This document shows, piece after piece, positions 30,601 to 42,900 of a DNA stretch of 64,000 nucleotides; position 1 is the stretch's first letter; the number at the start of each line of letters is the position of its first letter. The notes under the pieces are model-generated. The model was not told the origin of the DNA and made no database searches. It saw only the letters and a program-made list of their open reading frames with translations. The position numbers and the translations under genes are program-made. The stretch spans positions 18,444,476 through 18,508,475 of the forward strand of contig OZ059894.1 of the NCBI GenBank assembly GCA_964057225.1, written 5' to 3'. Source of the stretch: Auanema rhodensis. Its lineage: Eukaryota; Nematoda; Chromadorea; Rhabditida; Rhabditidae.

Positions 30601-32300
30601 ACTACATTGAGAAACGCTTAATACAAAAATTAGTTATGATCGTTTGAAAAATGATGCATTAGTGTATGTTGAGTTTCCATGTACACTCAACATTGCTTCC
30701 AAAAACATTTTGACAAAAATTTTTTCGAAAAATTTCAAAATAATTTAGCAAAAAGTAGATGTTTTTAGATTCCTTTTTTCAAGGCAAAGACGATGGACAA
30801 TGTTATTCAACGAAAAAATTAATTCTTCAGGGTGAAAATCGAGGATATAAGTGTGAACTTATATCAGTTGATATCTCGGTGCATTTTCAAGCTAGCGCAA
30901 ATCTGATAACACAGATCGACGCAGCTTAAAAATCCGCATCGAATGCACTATACTACATTGAGAAACGCTTAATACAAAAATTAGTTATGATCGTTTGAAA
31001 AATGATGCATTAGTGTATGTTGAGTTTCCATGTACACTCAACATTGCTTCCAAAAACATTTTGACAAAAATTTTTTCGAAAAATTTCAAAATAATTTAGC
31101 AAAAAGTAGATGTTTTTAGATTCCTTTTTTCAAGGCAAAGACGATGGACAATGTTATTCAACGAAAAAATTAATTCTTCAGGGTGAAAATCGAGGATATA
31201 AGTGTGAACTTATATCAGTTGATATCTCGGTGCATTTTTAAGCTAGCGCAAATCTGATAACACAGATCGACGCAGCTTAAAAATCCGCATCGAATGCACT
31301 ATACTACATTGAGAAACGCTTAATACAAAAATTAGTTATGATCGTTTGAAAAATGATGCATTAGTGTATGTTGAGTTTCCATGTACACTCAACATTGCTT
31401 CCAAAAACATTTTGACAAAAATTTTTTCGAAAAATTTCAAAATAATTTAGCAAAAAGTAGATGTTTTTAGATTCCTTTTTTCAAGGCAAAGACGATGGAC
31501 AATGTTATTCAACGAAAAAATTAATTCTTCAGGGTGAAAATCGAGGATATAAGTGTGAACTTATATCAGTTGATATCTCGGTGCCTTTTTAAGCTAGCGC
31601 AAATCTGATAACACAGATCGACGCAGCTTAAAAATTCGCATCGAATGCACTATACTACATTGAGAAACGCTTAATACAAAAATTAGTTATGATCGTTTGA
31701 AAAATGATGCATTAGTGTATGTTGAGTTTCCATGTACACTCAACATTGCTTCCAAAAACATTTTGACAAAAATTTTTTCGAAAAATTTCAAAATAATTTA
31801 GCAAAAAGTAGATGTTTTTAGATTCCTTTTTTCAAGGCAAAAACGATGGACAATGTTATTCAACGAAAAATTTAATTCTTCAGGGTGAAAATTGAGGATA
31901 TAAGTGTGAACTTATATCAGTTGATATCTCGGTGCATTTTTAAGCTAGCGCAAATCTGTTAACACAGATCAACGCAGCTTAAAAATCCGCATCGAATGCA
32001 CTATACTACATTGAGAAACGCTTAATACAAAAATTAGTTATGATCGTTTGAAAAATGATGCATTAGTGTATGTTGAGTTTCCATGTACACTCAACATTGC
32101 TTCCAAAAACATTTTGACAAAAATTTTTTCGAAAAATTTCAAAATAATTTAGCAAAAAGTAGATGTTTTTAGATTCCTTTTTTCAAGACAAAGACGATGG
32201 ACAATGTTATTCAACGAAAAAATTAATTCTTCAGGGTGAAAATCGAGGATATAAGTGTGAACTTATATCAGTTGATATCTCGGTGCATTTTTAAGCTAGC
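27640..32300 (+). repeat. six-monomer higher-order repeat (about 2106 bp)
   Basis: Variant monomers with AAATTTAATTC, AAAATTGAGG and CTGTTAACACAGATCAACG recur at about 27654, 29761 and 31867, spaced 2106-2107 bp, which is six 351-bp monomers. Other markers follow the same spacing, such as the GTGCCTTTTT variant (about 27371, 29477, 31583) and AAGACAAAGACG. This is a higher-order repeat unit. Related variant monomers also occur at about 36264 and 55440, on both sides of the transposon, so the variants predate the insertion. Confidence 0.85.
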
Positions 32301-33316
32301 GCAAATCTGTTAACACAGATCAACGCAGCTTAAAAATCCGCATCGAATGCACTATACTACATTGAGAAACGCTTAATACAAAAATTAGTTATGATCGTTT
32401 GAAAAATGATGCATTAGTGTATGTTGAGTTTCCATGTACACTCAACATTGCTTCCAAAAACATTTTGACAAAAATTTTTTCGAAAAATTTCAAAATAATT
32501 TAGCAAAAAGTAGATGTTTTTAGATTCCTTTTTTCAAGGCAAAGACGATGGACAATGTTATTCAACGAAAAAATTAATTCTTCAGGGTGAAAATCGAGGA
32601 TATAAGTGTGAACTTATATCAGTTGATATCTCGGTGCATTTTTAAGCTAGCGCAAATCTAATAACACAGATCGACGCAGCTTAAAAATCCGCATCGAATG
32701 CACTATACTACATTGAGAAACGCTTAATACAAAAATTAGTTATGATCGTTTGAAAAATGATGCATTAGTGTATGTTGAGTTTCCATGTACACTCAACATT
32801 GCTTCCAAAAACATTTTGACAAAAATTTTTTCGAAAAATTTCAAAATAATTTAGCAAAAAGTAGATGTTTTTAGATTCCTTTTTTCAAGGCAAAGACGAT
32901 GGACAATGTTATTCAACGACAAAAATAATTCTTCAGGGTGAAAATCGAGGATATAAGTGTGAACTTATATCAGTTGATATCTCGGTGCATTTTTAAGCTA
33001 GCGCAAATCTGATAACACAGATCGACGCAGCTTAAAAATCCGCATCGAATGCACTATACTACATTGAGAAACGCTTAATACAAAAATTAGTTATGATCGT
33101 TTGAAAAATGATGCATTAGTGTATGTTGAGTTTCCATGTACACTCAACATTGCTTCCAAAAACATTTTGACAAAAATTTTTTCGAAAAATTTCAAAATAA
33201 TTTAGCAAAAAGTAGATGTTTTTAGATTCCTTTTTTCAAGGCAAAGACGATGGACAATGTTATTCAACGACAAAAATAATTCTTCAGGGTGAAAATCGAG
33301 GATATAAGTGTGAACT

Positions 33317-33517
33317 CATGTACACTCAACATTGCTTCCAAAAACATTTTGACAAAAATTTTTTCGAAAAATTTCAAAATAATTTAGCAAAAAGTAGATG
33401 TTTTTAGATTCCTTTTTTCAAATCAAAGACGATGGACAATGTTATTCAACGAAAAAAATAATTCTTCAGGGTGAAAATCGAGGATATAAGTGTGAACATA
33501 TATCAGTTGATATCTCG
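33317..33517 (+). repeat. truncated satellite monomer (169-bp deletion)
   Basis: The monomer starting at 32985 runs to base 332 of the unit (GTGAACT, ending 33316) and then jumps to base 151 of the next unit (CATGTACACTC). The last 19 bases of one monomer and the first 150 of the next are missing. The remaining 201 bp run normally into the next monomer at 33518. The deletion removes most of dyads i and ii. Flanking monomers carry a private variant (TTTTCAAATCAAAGACG at about 33418 and 34121), showing later local duplication of a dimer. Confidence 0.9.
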
Positions 33518-36500
33518 GTGCATTTTTAAGCTAGCGCAAATCTGATAACACAGATCGACGCAGCTTAAAAATCCGCATCGAATACTCTATACTACATTGA
33601 GAAACGCTTAATACAAAAATTAGTTATGATCGTTTGAAAAATGATGCATTAGTGTATGTTGAGTTTCCATGTACACTCAACATTGCTTCCAAAAACATTT
33701 TGACAAAAATTTTTTCGAAAAATTTCAAAATAATTTAGCAAAAAGTAGATGTTTTTAGATTCCTTTTTTCAAGGCAAAGACGATGGACAATGTTATTCAA
33801 CGAAAAAAATAATTCTTCAAGGGTGAAAATCGAGGATATAAGTGTGAACTTATATCAGTTGATATCTCGGTGCATTTTTAAGCTAGCGCAAATCTGATAA
33901 CACAGATCGACGCAGCTTAAAAATTCGCATCGAATGCACTATACTACATTGAGAAACGCTTAATACAAAAATTAGTTATGATCGTTTGAAAAATGATGCA
34001 TTAGTGTATGTTGAGTTTCCATGTACACTCAACATTGCTTCCAAAAACATTTTGACAAAAATTTTTTCGAAAAATTTCAAAATAATTTAGCAAAAAGTAG
34101 ATGTTTTTAGATTCCTTTTTTCAAATCAAAGACGATGGACAATGTTATTCAACGAAAAAAATAATTCTTCAGGGTGAAAATCGAGGATATAAGTGTGAAC
34201 ATATATCAGTTGATATCTCGGTGCATTTTTAAGCTAGCGCAAATCTGATAACACAGATCGACGCAGCTTAAAAATCCGCATCGAATACTCTATACTACAT
34301 TGAGAAACGCTTAATACAAAAATTAGTTATGATCGTTTGAAAAATGATGCATTAGTGTATGTTGAGTTTCCATGTACACTCAACATTGCTTCCAAAAACA
34401 TTTTGACAAAAATTTTTTCGAAAAATTTCAAAATAATTTAGCAAAAAGTAGATGTTTTTAGATTCCTTTTTTCAAGGCAAAGACGATGGACAATGTTATT
34501 CAACGAAAAAAATAATTCTTCAAGGGTGAAAATCGAGGATATAAGTGTGAACTTATATCAGTTGATATCTCGGTGCATTTTTAAGCTAGCGCAAATCTGA
34601 TAACACAGATCGACGCAGCTTAAAAATCCGCATCGAATGCACTATACTACATTGAGAAACGCTTAATACAAAAATTAGTTATGATCGTTTGAAAAATGAT
34701 GCATTAGTGTATGTTGAGTTTCCATGTACACTCAACATTGCTTCCAAAAACATTTTGACAAAAATTTTTTCGAAAAATTTCAAAATAATTTAGCAAAAAG
34801 TAGATGTTTTTAGATTCCTTTTTTTAAGGCAAAGACGATGGACAATGTTATTCAACGAAAAAATTAATTCTTCAGGGTGAAAATCGAGGATATAAGTGTG
34901 AACTTATATCAGTTGATATCTCGGTTCATTTTTAAGCTAGCGCAAATCTGATAACACAGATCGACGCAGCTTAAAAATCCGCATCGAATGCACTATACTA
35001 CATTGAGAAACGCTTAATACAAAAATTAGTTATGATCGTTTGAAAAATGATGCATTAGTGTATGTTGAGTTTCCATGTACACTCAACATTGCTTCCAAAA
35101 ACATTTTGACAAAAATTTTTTCGAAAAATTTCAAAATAATTTAGCAAAAAGTAGATGTTTTTAGATTCCTTTTTTCAAGGCAAAGACGATAGACAATGTT
35201 ATTCAACAAAAAAATTAATTCTTCAGGGTGAAAATCGACGATATAAGTGTGAACTTATATCAGTTGATATCTCGGTGCATTTTTAAGCTAGCGCAAATCT
35301 GATAACACAGATCGACGCAGCTTAAAAATTCGCATCGAATGCACTATACTACATTGAGAAACGCTTAATACAAAAATTAGTTATGATCGTTTGAAAAATG
35401 ATGCATTAGTGTATGTTGAGTTTCCATGTACACTCAACATTGCTTCCAAAAACATTTTGACAAAAATTTTTTCGAAAAATTTCAAAATAATTTAGCAAAA
35501 AGTAGATGTTTTTAGATTCCTTTTTTCAAGGCAAAGACGATGGACAATGTTATTCAACGAAAAAATTAATTCTTCAGGGTGAAAATCGAGGATATAAGTG
35601 TGAACTTATATCAGTTGATATCTCGGTGCATTTTTAAGCTAGCGCAAATCTGATAACACAGATCGACGCAGCTTAAAAATTCGCATCGAATGCACTATAC
35701 TACATTGAGAAACGCTTAATACAAAAATTAGTTATGATCGTTTGAAAAATGATGCATTAGTGTATGTTGAGTTTCCATGTACACTCAACATTGCTTCCAA
35801 AAACATTTTGACAAAAATTTTTTCGAAAAATTTCAAAATAATTTAGCAAAAAGTAGATGTTTTTAGATTCCTTTTTTCAAGGCAAAGACGATGGACAATG
35901 TTATTCAACGAAAAAATTAATTCTTCAGGGTGAAAATCGAGGATATAAGTGTGAACTTATATCAGTTGATATCTCGGTGCCTTTTTAAGCTAGCGCAAAT
36001 CTGATAACACAGATCGACGCAGCTTAAAAATTCGCATCGAATGCACTATACTACATTGAGAAACGCTTAATACAAAAATTAGTTATGATCGTTTGAAAAA
36101 TGATGCATTAGTGTATGTTGAGTTTCCATGTACACTCAACATTGCTTCCAAAAACATTTTGACAAAAATTTTTTCGAAAAATTTCAAAATAATTTAGCAA
36201 AAAGTAGATGTTTTTAGATTCCTTTTTTCAAGGCAAAAACGATGGACAATGTTATTCAACGAAAAATTTAATTCTTCAGGGTGAAAATTGAGGATATAAG
36301 TGTGAACTTATATCAGTTGATATCTCGGTGCATTTTTAAGCTAGCGCAAATCTGTTAACACAGATCAACGCAGCTTAAAAATCCGCATCGAATGCACTAT
36401 ACTACATTGAGAAACGCTTAATACAAAAATTAGTTATGATCGTTTGAAAAATGATGCATTAGTGTATGTTGAGTTTCCATGTACACTCAACATTGCTTCC

Positions 36501-38770
36501 AAAAACATTTTGACAAAAATTTTTTCGAAAAATTTCAAAATAATTTAGCAAAAAGTAGATGTTTTTAGATTCCTTTTTTCAAGACAAAGACGATGGACAA
36601 TGTTATTCAACGAAAAAATTAATTCTTCAGGGTGAAAATCGAGGATATAAGTGTGAACTTATATCAGTTGATATCTCGGTGCATTTTTAAGCTAGCGCAA
36701 ATCTGTTAACACAGATCAACGCAGCTTAAAAATCCGCATCGAATGCACTATACTACATTGAGAAACGCTTAATACAAAAATTAGTTATGATCGTTTGAAA
36801 AATGATGCATTAGTGTATGTTGAGTTTCCATGTACACTCAACATTGCTTCCAAAAACATTTTGACAAAAATTTTTTCGAAAAATTTCAAAATAATTTAGC
36901 AAAAAGTAGATGTTTTTAGATTCCTTTTTTCAAGGCAAAGACGATGGACAATGTTATTCAACGAAAAAATTAATTCTTCAGGGTGAAAATCGAGGATATA
37001 AGTGTGAACTTATATCAGTTGATATCTCGGTGCATTTTTAAGCTAGCGCAATTCTGATAACACAGATCGACGCAGCTTAAAAATCCGCATCGAATGCACT
37101 ATACTACATTGAGAAACGCTTAATACAAAAATTAGTTATGATCGTTTGAAAAATGATGCATTAGTGTATGTTGAGTTTCCATGTACACTCAACATTGCTT
37201 CCAAAAACATTTTGACAAAAATTTTTTCGAAAAATTTCAAAATAATTTAGCAAAAAGTAGATGTTTTTAGATTCCTTTTTTCAAGGCAAAGACGATGGAC
37301 AATGTTATTCAACGAAAAAATTAATCCTTCAGGGTGAAAATCGAGGATATAAGTGTGAACTTATATCAGTTGATATCTCGGTGCATTTTTAAGCTAGCGC
37401 AAATCTGATAACACAGATCGACGCAGCTTAAAAATCCGCATCGAATGCACTATACTACATTGAGAAACGCTTAATACAAAAATTAGTTATGATCGTTTGA
37501 AAAATGATGCATTAGTGTATGTTGAGTTTCCATGTACACTCAACATTGCTTCCAAAAACATTTTGACAAAAATTTTTTCGAAAAATTTCAAAATAATTTA
37601 GCAAAAAGTAGATGTTTTTAGATTCCTTTTTTCAAGGCAAAGACGATGGACAATGTTATTCAACGAAAAAAATAATTCTTCAGGGTGAAAATCGAGGATA
37701 TAAGTGTGAACTTATATCAGTTGATATCTCGGTGCATTTTTAAGCTAGCGCAAATCTGATAACACAGATCGACGCAGCTTAAAAATCCGCATCGAATGCA
37801 CTATACTACATTGAGAAACGCTTAATACAAAAATTAGTTATGATCGTTTGAAAAATGATGCATTAGTGTATGTTGAGTTTCCATGTACACTCAACATTGC
37901 TTCCAAAAACATTTTGACAAAAATTTTTTCGAAAAATTTCAAAATAATTTAGCAAAAAGTAGATGTTTTTAGATTCCTTTTTTCAAGGCAAAGACGATGG
38001 ACAATGTTATTCAACGAAAAAATTAATTCTTCAGGGTGAAAATCGAGGATATAAGTGTGAACTTATATCAGTTGATATCTCGGTGCATTTTTAAGCTAGC
38101 GCAAATCTGATAACACAGATCGACGCAGCTTAAAAATCCGCATCGAATGCACTATACTACATTGAGAAACGCTTAATACAAAAATTAGTTATGATCGTTT
38201 GAAAAATGATGCATTAGTGTATGTTGAGTTTCCATGTACACTCAACATTGCTTCCAAAAACATTTTGACAAAAATTTTTTCGAAAAATTTCAAAATAATT
38301 TAGCAAAAAGTAGATGTTTTTAGATTCCTTTTTTCAAGGCAAAGACGATGGACAATGTTATTCAACGAAAAAATTAATTCTTCAGGGTGAAAATCGAGGA
38401 TATAAGTGTGAACTTATATCAGTTGATATCTCGGTGCATTTTTAAGCTAGCGCAAATCTGATAACACAGATCGACGCAGCTTAAAAATCCGCATCGAATG
38501 CACTATACTACATTGAGAAACGCTTAATACAAAAATTAGTTATGATCGTTTGAAAAATGATGCATTAGTGTATGTTGAGTTTCCATGTACACTCAACATT
38601 GCTTCCAAAAACATTTTGACAAAAATTTTTTCGAAAAATTTCAAAATAATTTAGCAAAAAGTAGATGTTTTTAGATTCCTTTTTTCAAGGCAAAGACGAT
38701 GGACAATGTTATTCAACGAAAAAAATAATTCTTCAGGGTGAAAATCGAGGATATAAGTGTGAACTTATAT

Positions 38771-38776
38771 CAGTTG
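38771..38776 (+). repeat. target-site duplication, left (CAGTTG)
   Basis: The six bases before the element terminus match the six bases after its other end (54440-54445). Removing the element and one copy restores an uninterrupted satellite monomer (ACTTATATCAGTTGATATC). A 6-bp duplication is the hallmark of Maverick/Polinton integration. Confidence 0.97.
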
Positions 38777-38814
38777 AGTAGAGAGCCGTGCAAAATTTAC
38801 TAACCACGCCCCCA

Positions 38815-38930
38815 AACAGCTGTCAAAAACATACTTTTGGGGGCGTCAGCTGCTAAAAACATACTTTTGGGGCGCGTCAGCTGTCAAAAACATATTTTTG
38901 AGCGTCAGCTGTTAAAATCATATTTTGGGA
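38815..38930 (+). repeat. left terminal 28-31 bp tandem repeats with CAGCTG
   Basis: Four head-to-tail units each begin with CAGCTG (38817, 38847, 38878, 38906; spacing 30, 31, 28) followed by TCAAAAACATA-like sequence and a G-rich end. The mirror set lies at 54286-54399. Position close to the terminus suggests binding sites for integrase or replication proteins (inference). The apparent 70-codon ORF across here is a by-product of the repeat. Confidence 0.85.
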
Positions 38931-39368
38931 TCATGGTTCATGGATTTTCCTTTTTTAAATATAAAAGTCATGATTTAAAGCATGATTTTTTTTTAAAATC
39001 AAATTTAAATATGCTTTTTCAAATGTATATATATAATTGTATATTTTGAATTAATTTTTAAATATATTAAGTGAAAAAAAAAATCTAAATTTTAAATATT
39101 TAAATTATATTTAAATTTTATATTTATAAATTATATTTAAATTATATTTAACCTTTATATATATAAATTATATTTAAATTTTAAATATATTAATTTGTTT
39201 TAAAATTTTATTACTTTATTCATTTATTATATTTATTAATTATGTTTGTTTACTTATTTTGTTTATTATGTTATAATATTGTGTTTTTTTACTGTTTTTA
39301 TTTTTAAAGATTAATAAAATTTTTGCATGTTGATAATTTTGTTCACCGTACTTGTTATGGGTAATTCA

Positions 39369-39520
39369 ATGGAACACATATCGAAGGTTAATTCGATAAG
39401 AACGATATGAAATACCAAAATTTAATGGAACACATATCGAAGGTTAATTCGATAAGAACGATATAAAATACCAAAATTTAATGGAACACATATCGAAAGT
39501 TAATTCGATAAGAACGACAT
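39369..39520 (+). repeat. left subterminal 56-bp tandem repeats
   Basis: Three copies start at ATGGAACACA (39369, 39425, 39481), exactly 56 bp apart; the third is cut short at 39520. Each contains the dyad TATCGAA-N6-TTCGATA. Two decayed relatives follow, at about 39651 (GAGCACACATTGAAGG) and 39707 (TGAAACGCATAAAG). A matching inverted set lies in the right terminal repeat. They look like iterated protein-binding sites; the binding protein is unknown. Confidence 0.88.
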
Positions 39521-39706
39521 TAAATTATTAATTTTTGAAATTACAAATTGTTATTAATTATATTTATTCTAACAAGTAAAGGTTTCAAATTATAATAAAA
39601 GATTAGTTTTAAACTTTATTTTACTAATATAACAATACAATAACTAAATAGAGCACACATTGAAGGTAAATACAATAAGATTAACAAACAGTTGCGCTGA
39701 CCTCAA

Positions 39707-39913
39707 TGAAACGCATAAAGTTAATTTAATAAGAACTAATAACAAAAATTAATCCGACGGGGACAATAAAAACAGATGTATTCAATAAGCTTATTTATTT
39801 TAAAGTTTATCGCAACTGCTAGTTTTGACAGCTGTACCCAAATCCATGTTACATAACAAATTACAATGCCAACAGCAATGTGTAGACTGATATATTCATT
39901 ATATCAAGGTACA
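39707..39913 (+). promoter_or_regulatory. polymerase gene leader between terminal repeat and start codon
   Basis: These 207 bp lie between the inner end of the left terminal repeat and the proposed polymerase ATG. The sequence is AT-rich, includes a decayed subterminal repeat at its start and a CAGCTG near 39829, and has no open frame of note. It probably holds the promoter and 5' untranslated region. I see no convincing TATA box or initiator that I would place precisely. Confidence 0.45.
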
Positions 39914-42900
39914 ATGGCTGCTAATAGGTTGTGTCTTTTTGATTATTTGTTTGTAAACTTTTTCTTTTTTCAGTTATAAACGTTTATGTGAAGAGCTAGG
40001 ATTTGATTATGAAGAGATTAATCAGCTCAGGTAATTTAACAATATTTTGAATCTTTATATATATTTTGTTTTTTAGTAAACGTATAAAGTTTACCGAGGC
40101 TGGTGGGATCGAGCTCTGTGAGCCCACATCACCCACTTTTAACAGTGGGCCCTCATCATCAAGGGTTATTGAAGTAATAACCTTGGATGACAGTGATGAG
40201 TAAGCGATATTAAAAATTATAACAATTAGTTTTTTCTTTTTAAGAGAATGGGATCCCGCTACCCCATCAACCAGTGGAGGGCAAGTCGGATATGGAGCGG
40301 CTTTCAACGATGTCTGTAAAATAGAGGTGCGATCTTTTATTTACATATCATTTCATAATATATCTTTTGAAACATGAAATTTTCTCTTGCTCCAGTTGCA
40401 TATTTTGAAAACATTTTGAAATTTATTCCTCTTTTTCAATTGCATTCATAAAATTCTCTCTCTCTCATCTTTACATTTCATCTCAATCTATATCTTTTAT
40501 CAAACAAATTGCAAGTATTTTGAAATTTACATATTCATTCTTTTGAACAGCATTCATTTTAAAATCTTTACATTTCATCTCACTATCTATCTATCTTTCC
40601 TCATCTATCTTTCTTTCAACCAATTTTGAATTCTTACAAATTATAAATATTTCAAACATTTTGAACTAGTAAAATAATAAAACACAATCTTGACCTTTTC
40701 ATTTATTTTTTAACATTAACAAATGTTTATAAAAGTTTTTTCAAAGTTGAAAAAAAAACAACTTTATATTTAAAAATCAAATGCCATTTATTTTTAAACA
40801 TTAATAAAAATAATTTAAAGAAAAGTAAATTTATTAAAAGTTATAAACAAAAATTATTTATATTTAAACTAAAAGCGTATAACCATTATAAAAAGTGTGT
40901 ATTATAGTGGTCACACCGACGCATAAAACGCACTGGTCGGTTTACCAACGTGGTCGTTAGATCGCTCACGTTCCCACATTTGGAAGCCATTAATGAGCCA
41001 ATGCATGTTGTCATGCCGCGGCTATTTAATGAGTTTCTTGATCGGTGCCTTGCTGAAAGTGGTGTGCCAGATAAACAAAAAGCGCTATTTTGTCTATCAA
41101 TAGAGCACCCATCCTTTGAAAAGGGATCCATATTTATGGATTTCCGTAGAAGGGAGCATTTGGATGGCGTTGCCATCATGAATGCCATCAGCAAGGTGCA
41201 GCAATCAAAGCGAGAGGCTGTAATTAGCCAGGCAATGAATATTGAAATGTATGTGTTTGATGAGAGACCAGTGCAGCCAAGCCTGATGCCTGGTGAAGGT
41301 AGAGTTGGTTTCTATTTTGATGCCGAACTCAAAATACCTGGCACAATTGAGAACACTGATACACATTGCCTGGCTAGAGCAGCAGTTGTGGGAATGTGGA
41401 GAGCCGATGAAGAGGCAGCAGAAGATGTTGTTGAGAAGCGGAGGATTCAAAATCTTCGTCGCAACTACATCTTGTTGCCAAATCAACCACATCATACCAA
41501 TTTACTGAATAGGTGTGGTATTTCTGTACATTTACCAAATTATAATTTGAACCATTTAAATATTATTGCAAGTTGTAATACAGACTATAAGTTTGTAGTA
41601 TACGCTAGGCCACCTGGACAGCGTATGTACGCTATTCAGCGTATCTTTAATGAAACGGCTAGCAAAGTGGTAACACTAGGCTACCGAAATAATCATTATG
41701 ACTGTATTACAACTTGTAGTAGATCACAGATTTTTGATGGTATTATATGCCAACACTGTAAATTATCTTACAAAACAGTGTTGCATAGATGTAAAGCCAA
41801 GTGTAAGAAATGCCACACCTTAAAATGTAATTCGATGGAAAATGTGGTTGAGAGTAGCATAAGATGTGATAGTTGTAGAGTTTTGTTCAAAACTCGTCAA
41901 TGCTTTGACAGGCATATTAGAAAAACATGTCGAATGTTTAAGGTAATTTAAAAAAATATATATAAAATTGAACATGACTAAATTCAGACATGTGAAAACT
42001 GTGATCATTATCACAGAGTACGTGCTGATAGACCGCACAATTGCAATGAGAAATTTTGCAAAAAGTGTGGGCAAACAAAGCCTGAAGATCATTCTTGTTG
42101 TTGGGTACCACCTAACGACAAGAAGAAGGATCAGTTAAAAAAGAGGCAAGAGAAATACAAGGTTTGTATTTTACATCTTTACAAGTGTAATGCTTACTTG
42201 TTTAAGATTATTTTCTATGACTTTGAAACGGTTGTGTTAAAAAGCGGTACAAATGTTCATGAATATGCAGATGAACAATGGCCCAATATGGTTGTGTATA
42301 ACAAATTTTGTGAAAGTTGTATAGACGCCAATTCATGCGAAAAATGCACAACCAAGGAGGGCCATTTTGGGTACCAACAAGGTGATAGTGAATGGTCTGT
42401 AACAGATCGTTTCCTTGATTGGTTACTCAACTCTGTTGAGAATGATAATGCAATTTTGATTGCGCATAATGGTTCACGCTTTGACATACATTTTTTGGTG
42501 TCTAGGCTGATAAACCGTGGAATATATCCTGATCCAATTTTAAATGGGACCAAGATTATAAGCATGGTTGTCAAGCCTTTAAGAGGTCAAAAATTTAATC
42601 ATTTATATTTTAAAGATAGTTATTTATTAGTGCCTTTACCCCTATCAGCGTTACCCAAGGCATTTGGTGTACCTGATATGAGTAAAGGACAGTTTCCTTA
42701 CCTCTATAATCACCCAATAAATTATGGCAAAGTGTTGCCATCTTTACCACCAAAACAGTACTATTGTACTGCTAGAATGAAAGCAGAAGACCTAGCTTCA
42801 TTCGATATTTGGTATGAAGAGCGTAATCAAAGAGCGTTTGATTTTGATGAAGAGCTTTTGGAATATTGTAGGACAGATGTCCGTATTTTAACCAACTGTA

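Larger units (their letters stand above)
1..38776 (+). repeat. 351-bp satellite DNA array, left block
   Basis: This is a head-to-tail tandem array of a 351-bp AT-rich monomer. Monomer starts (GTGCATTTTTAAGC) fall at 1, 352, 703, 1054, 1405, 1756, 2107 and so on, giving roughly 110 copies. Copies are almost identical. Diagnostic sites are TTCGC or TCCGC before the second dyad arm, TACTAC or TACCAC, TTAATAC or TTAAAAC, AGATC or AGATG, AATTAATTC or AAATAATTC, GTGAAC or GTAAAC, and CTGATAAC...CGACG or CTGTTAAC...CAACG. No gene is seen in it. Such homogeneous arrays are typical of pericentromeric or other heterochromatic satellite; that location is inferred. I could not match the monomer to a named satellite family. 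The last monomer is cut by the transposon after CAGTTG. Confidence 0.98.
38777..39706 (+). repeat. left terminal inverted repeat
   Basis: Read inward, this matches the reverse complement of 53445-54439. The first 150 or so bases are nearly identical, with a G/A difference near 38928. Similarity continues through AT-rich sequence with indels, then 56-bp subterminal repeats, to the shared string TTGCGCTGACCTCAA, after which the two sides diverge. Terminal repeats of 0.1-1 kb are usual in Polintons, where they are thought to act as origins for protein-primed replication and as integrase substrates. Confidence 0.93.

Noticed and set aside
33216-33407. 63-codon ORF inside the satellite
   Set aside because: It exists only because the deletion at 33316 removes stop codons; it is made wholly of satellite sequence and begins with a non-ATG codon.
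1-38776. CRISPR-like array
   Set aside because: There are no unique spacers; the whole 351-bp unit repeats, and the context is eukaryotic.
1-38776. Identity with the Drosophila 1.688 satellite family
   Set aside because: The monomer length is close (351 versus about 353-360), but I could not recognise matching sequence, so I do not assign it.
38837-39049. 70-codon ORF in the left terminal repeat
   Set aside because: It is built from the CAGCTG tandem units and AT-rich repeat, starts on a non-ATG codon, and lies in a terminal repeat without coding signals.
40327-40907. Separate small gene within the long polymerase intron
   Set aside because: Only AT-rich and CT-rich simple sequence is present, with no open frame of useful length.
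40886-41495. Minus-strand ORFs opposite the polymerase
   Set aside because: They are antisense shadows of polymerase exon 5, which has better-supported coding content, and no splice or start context supports them.
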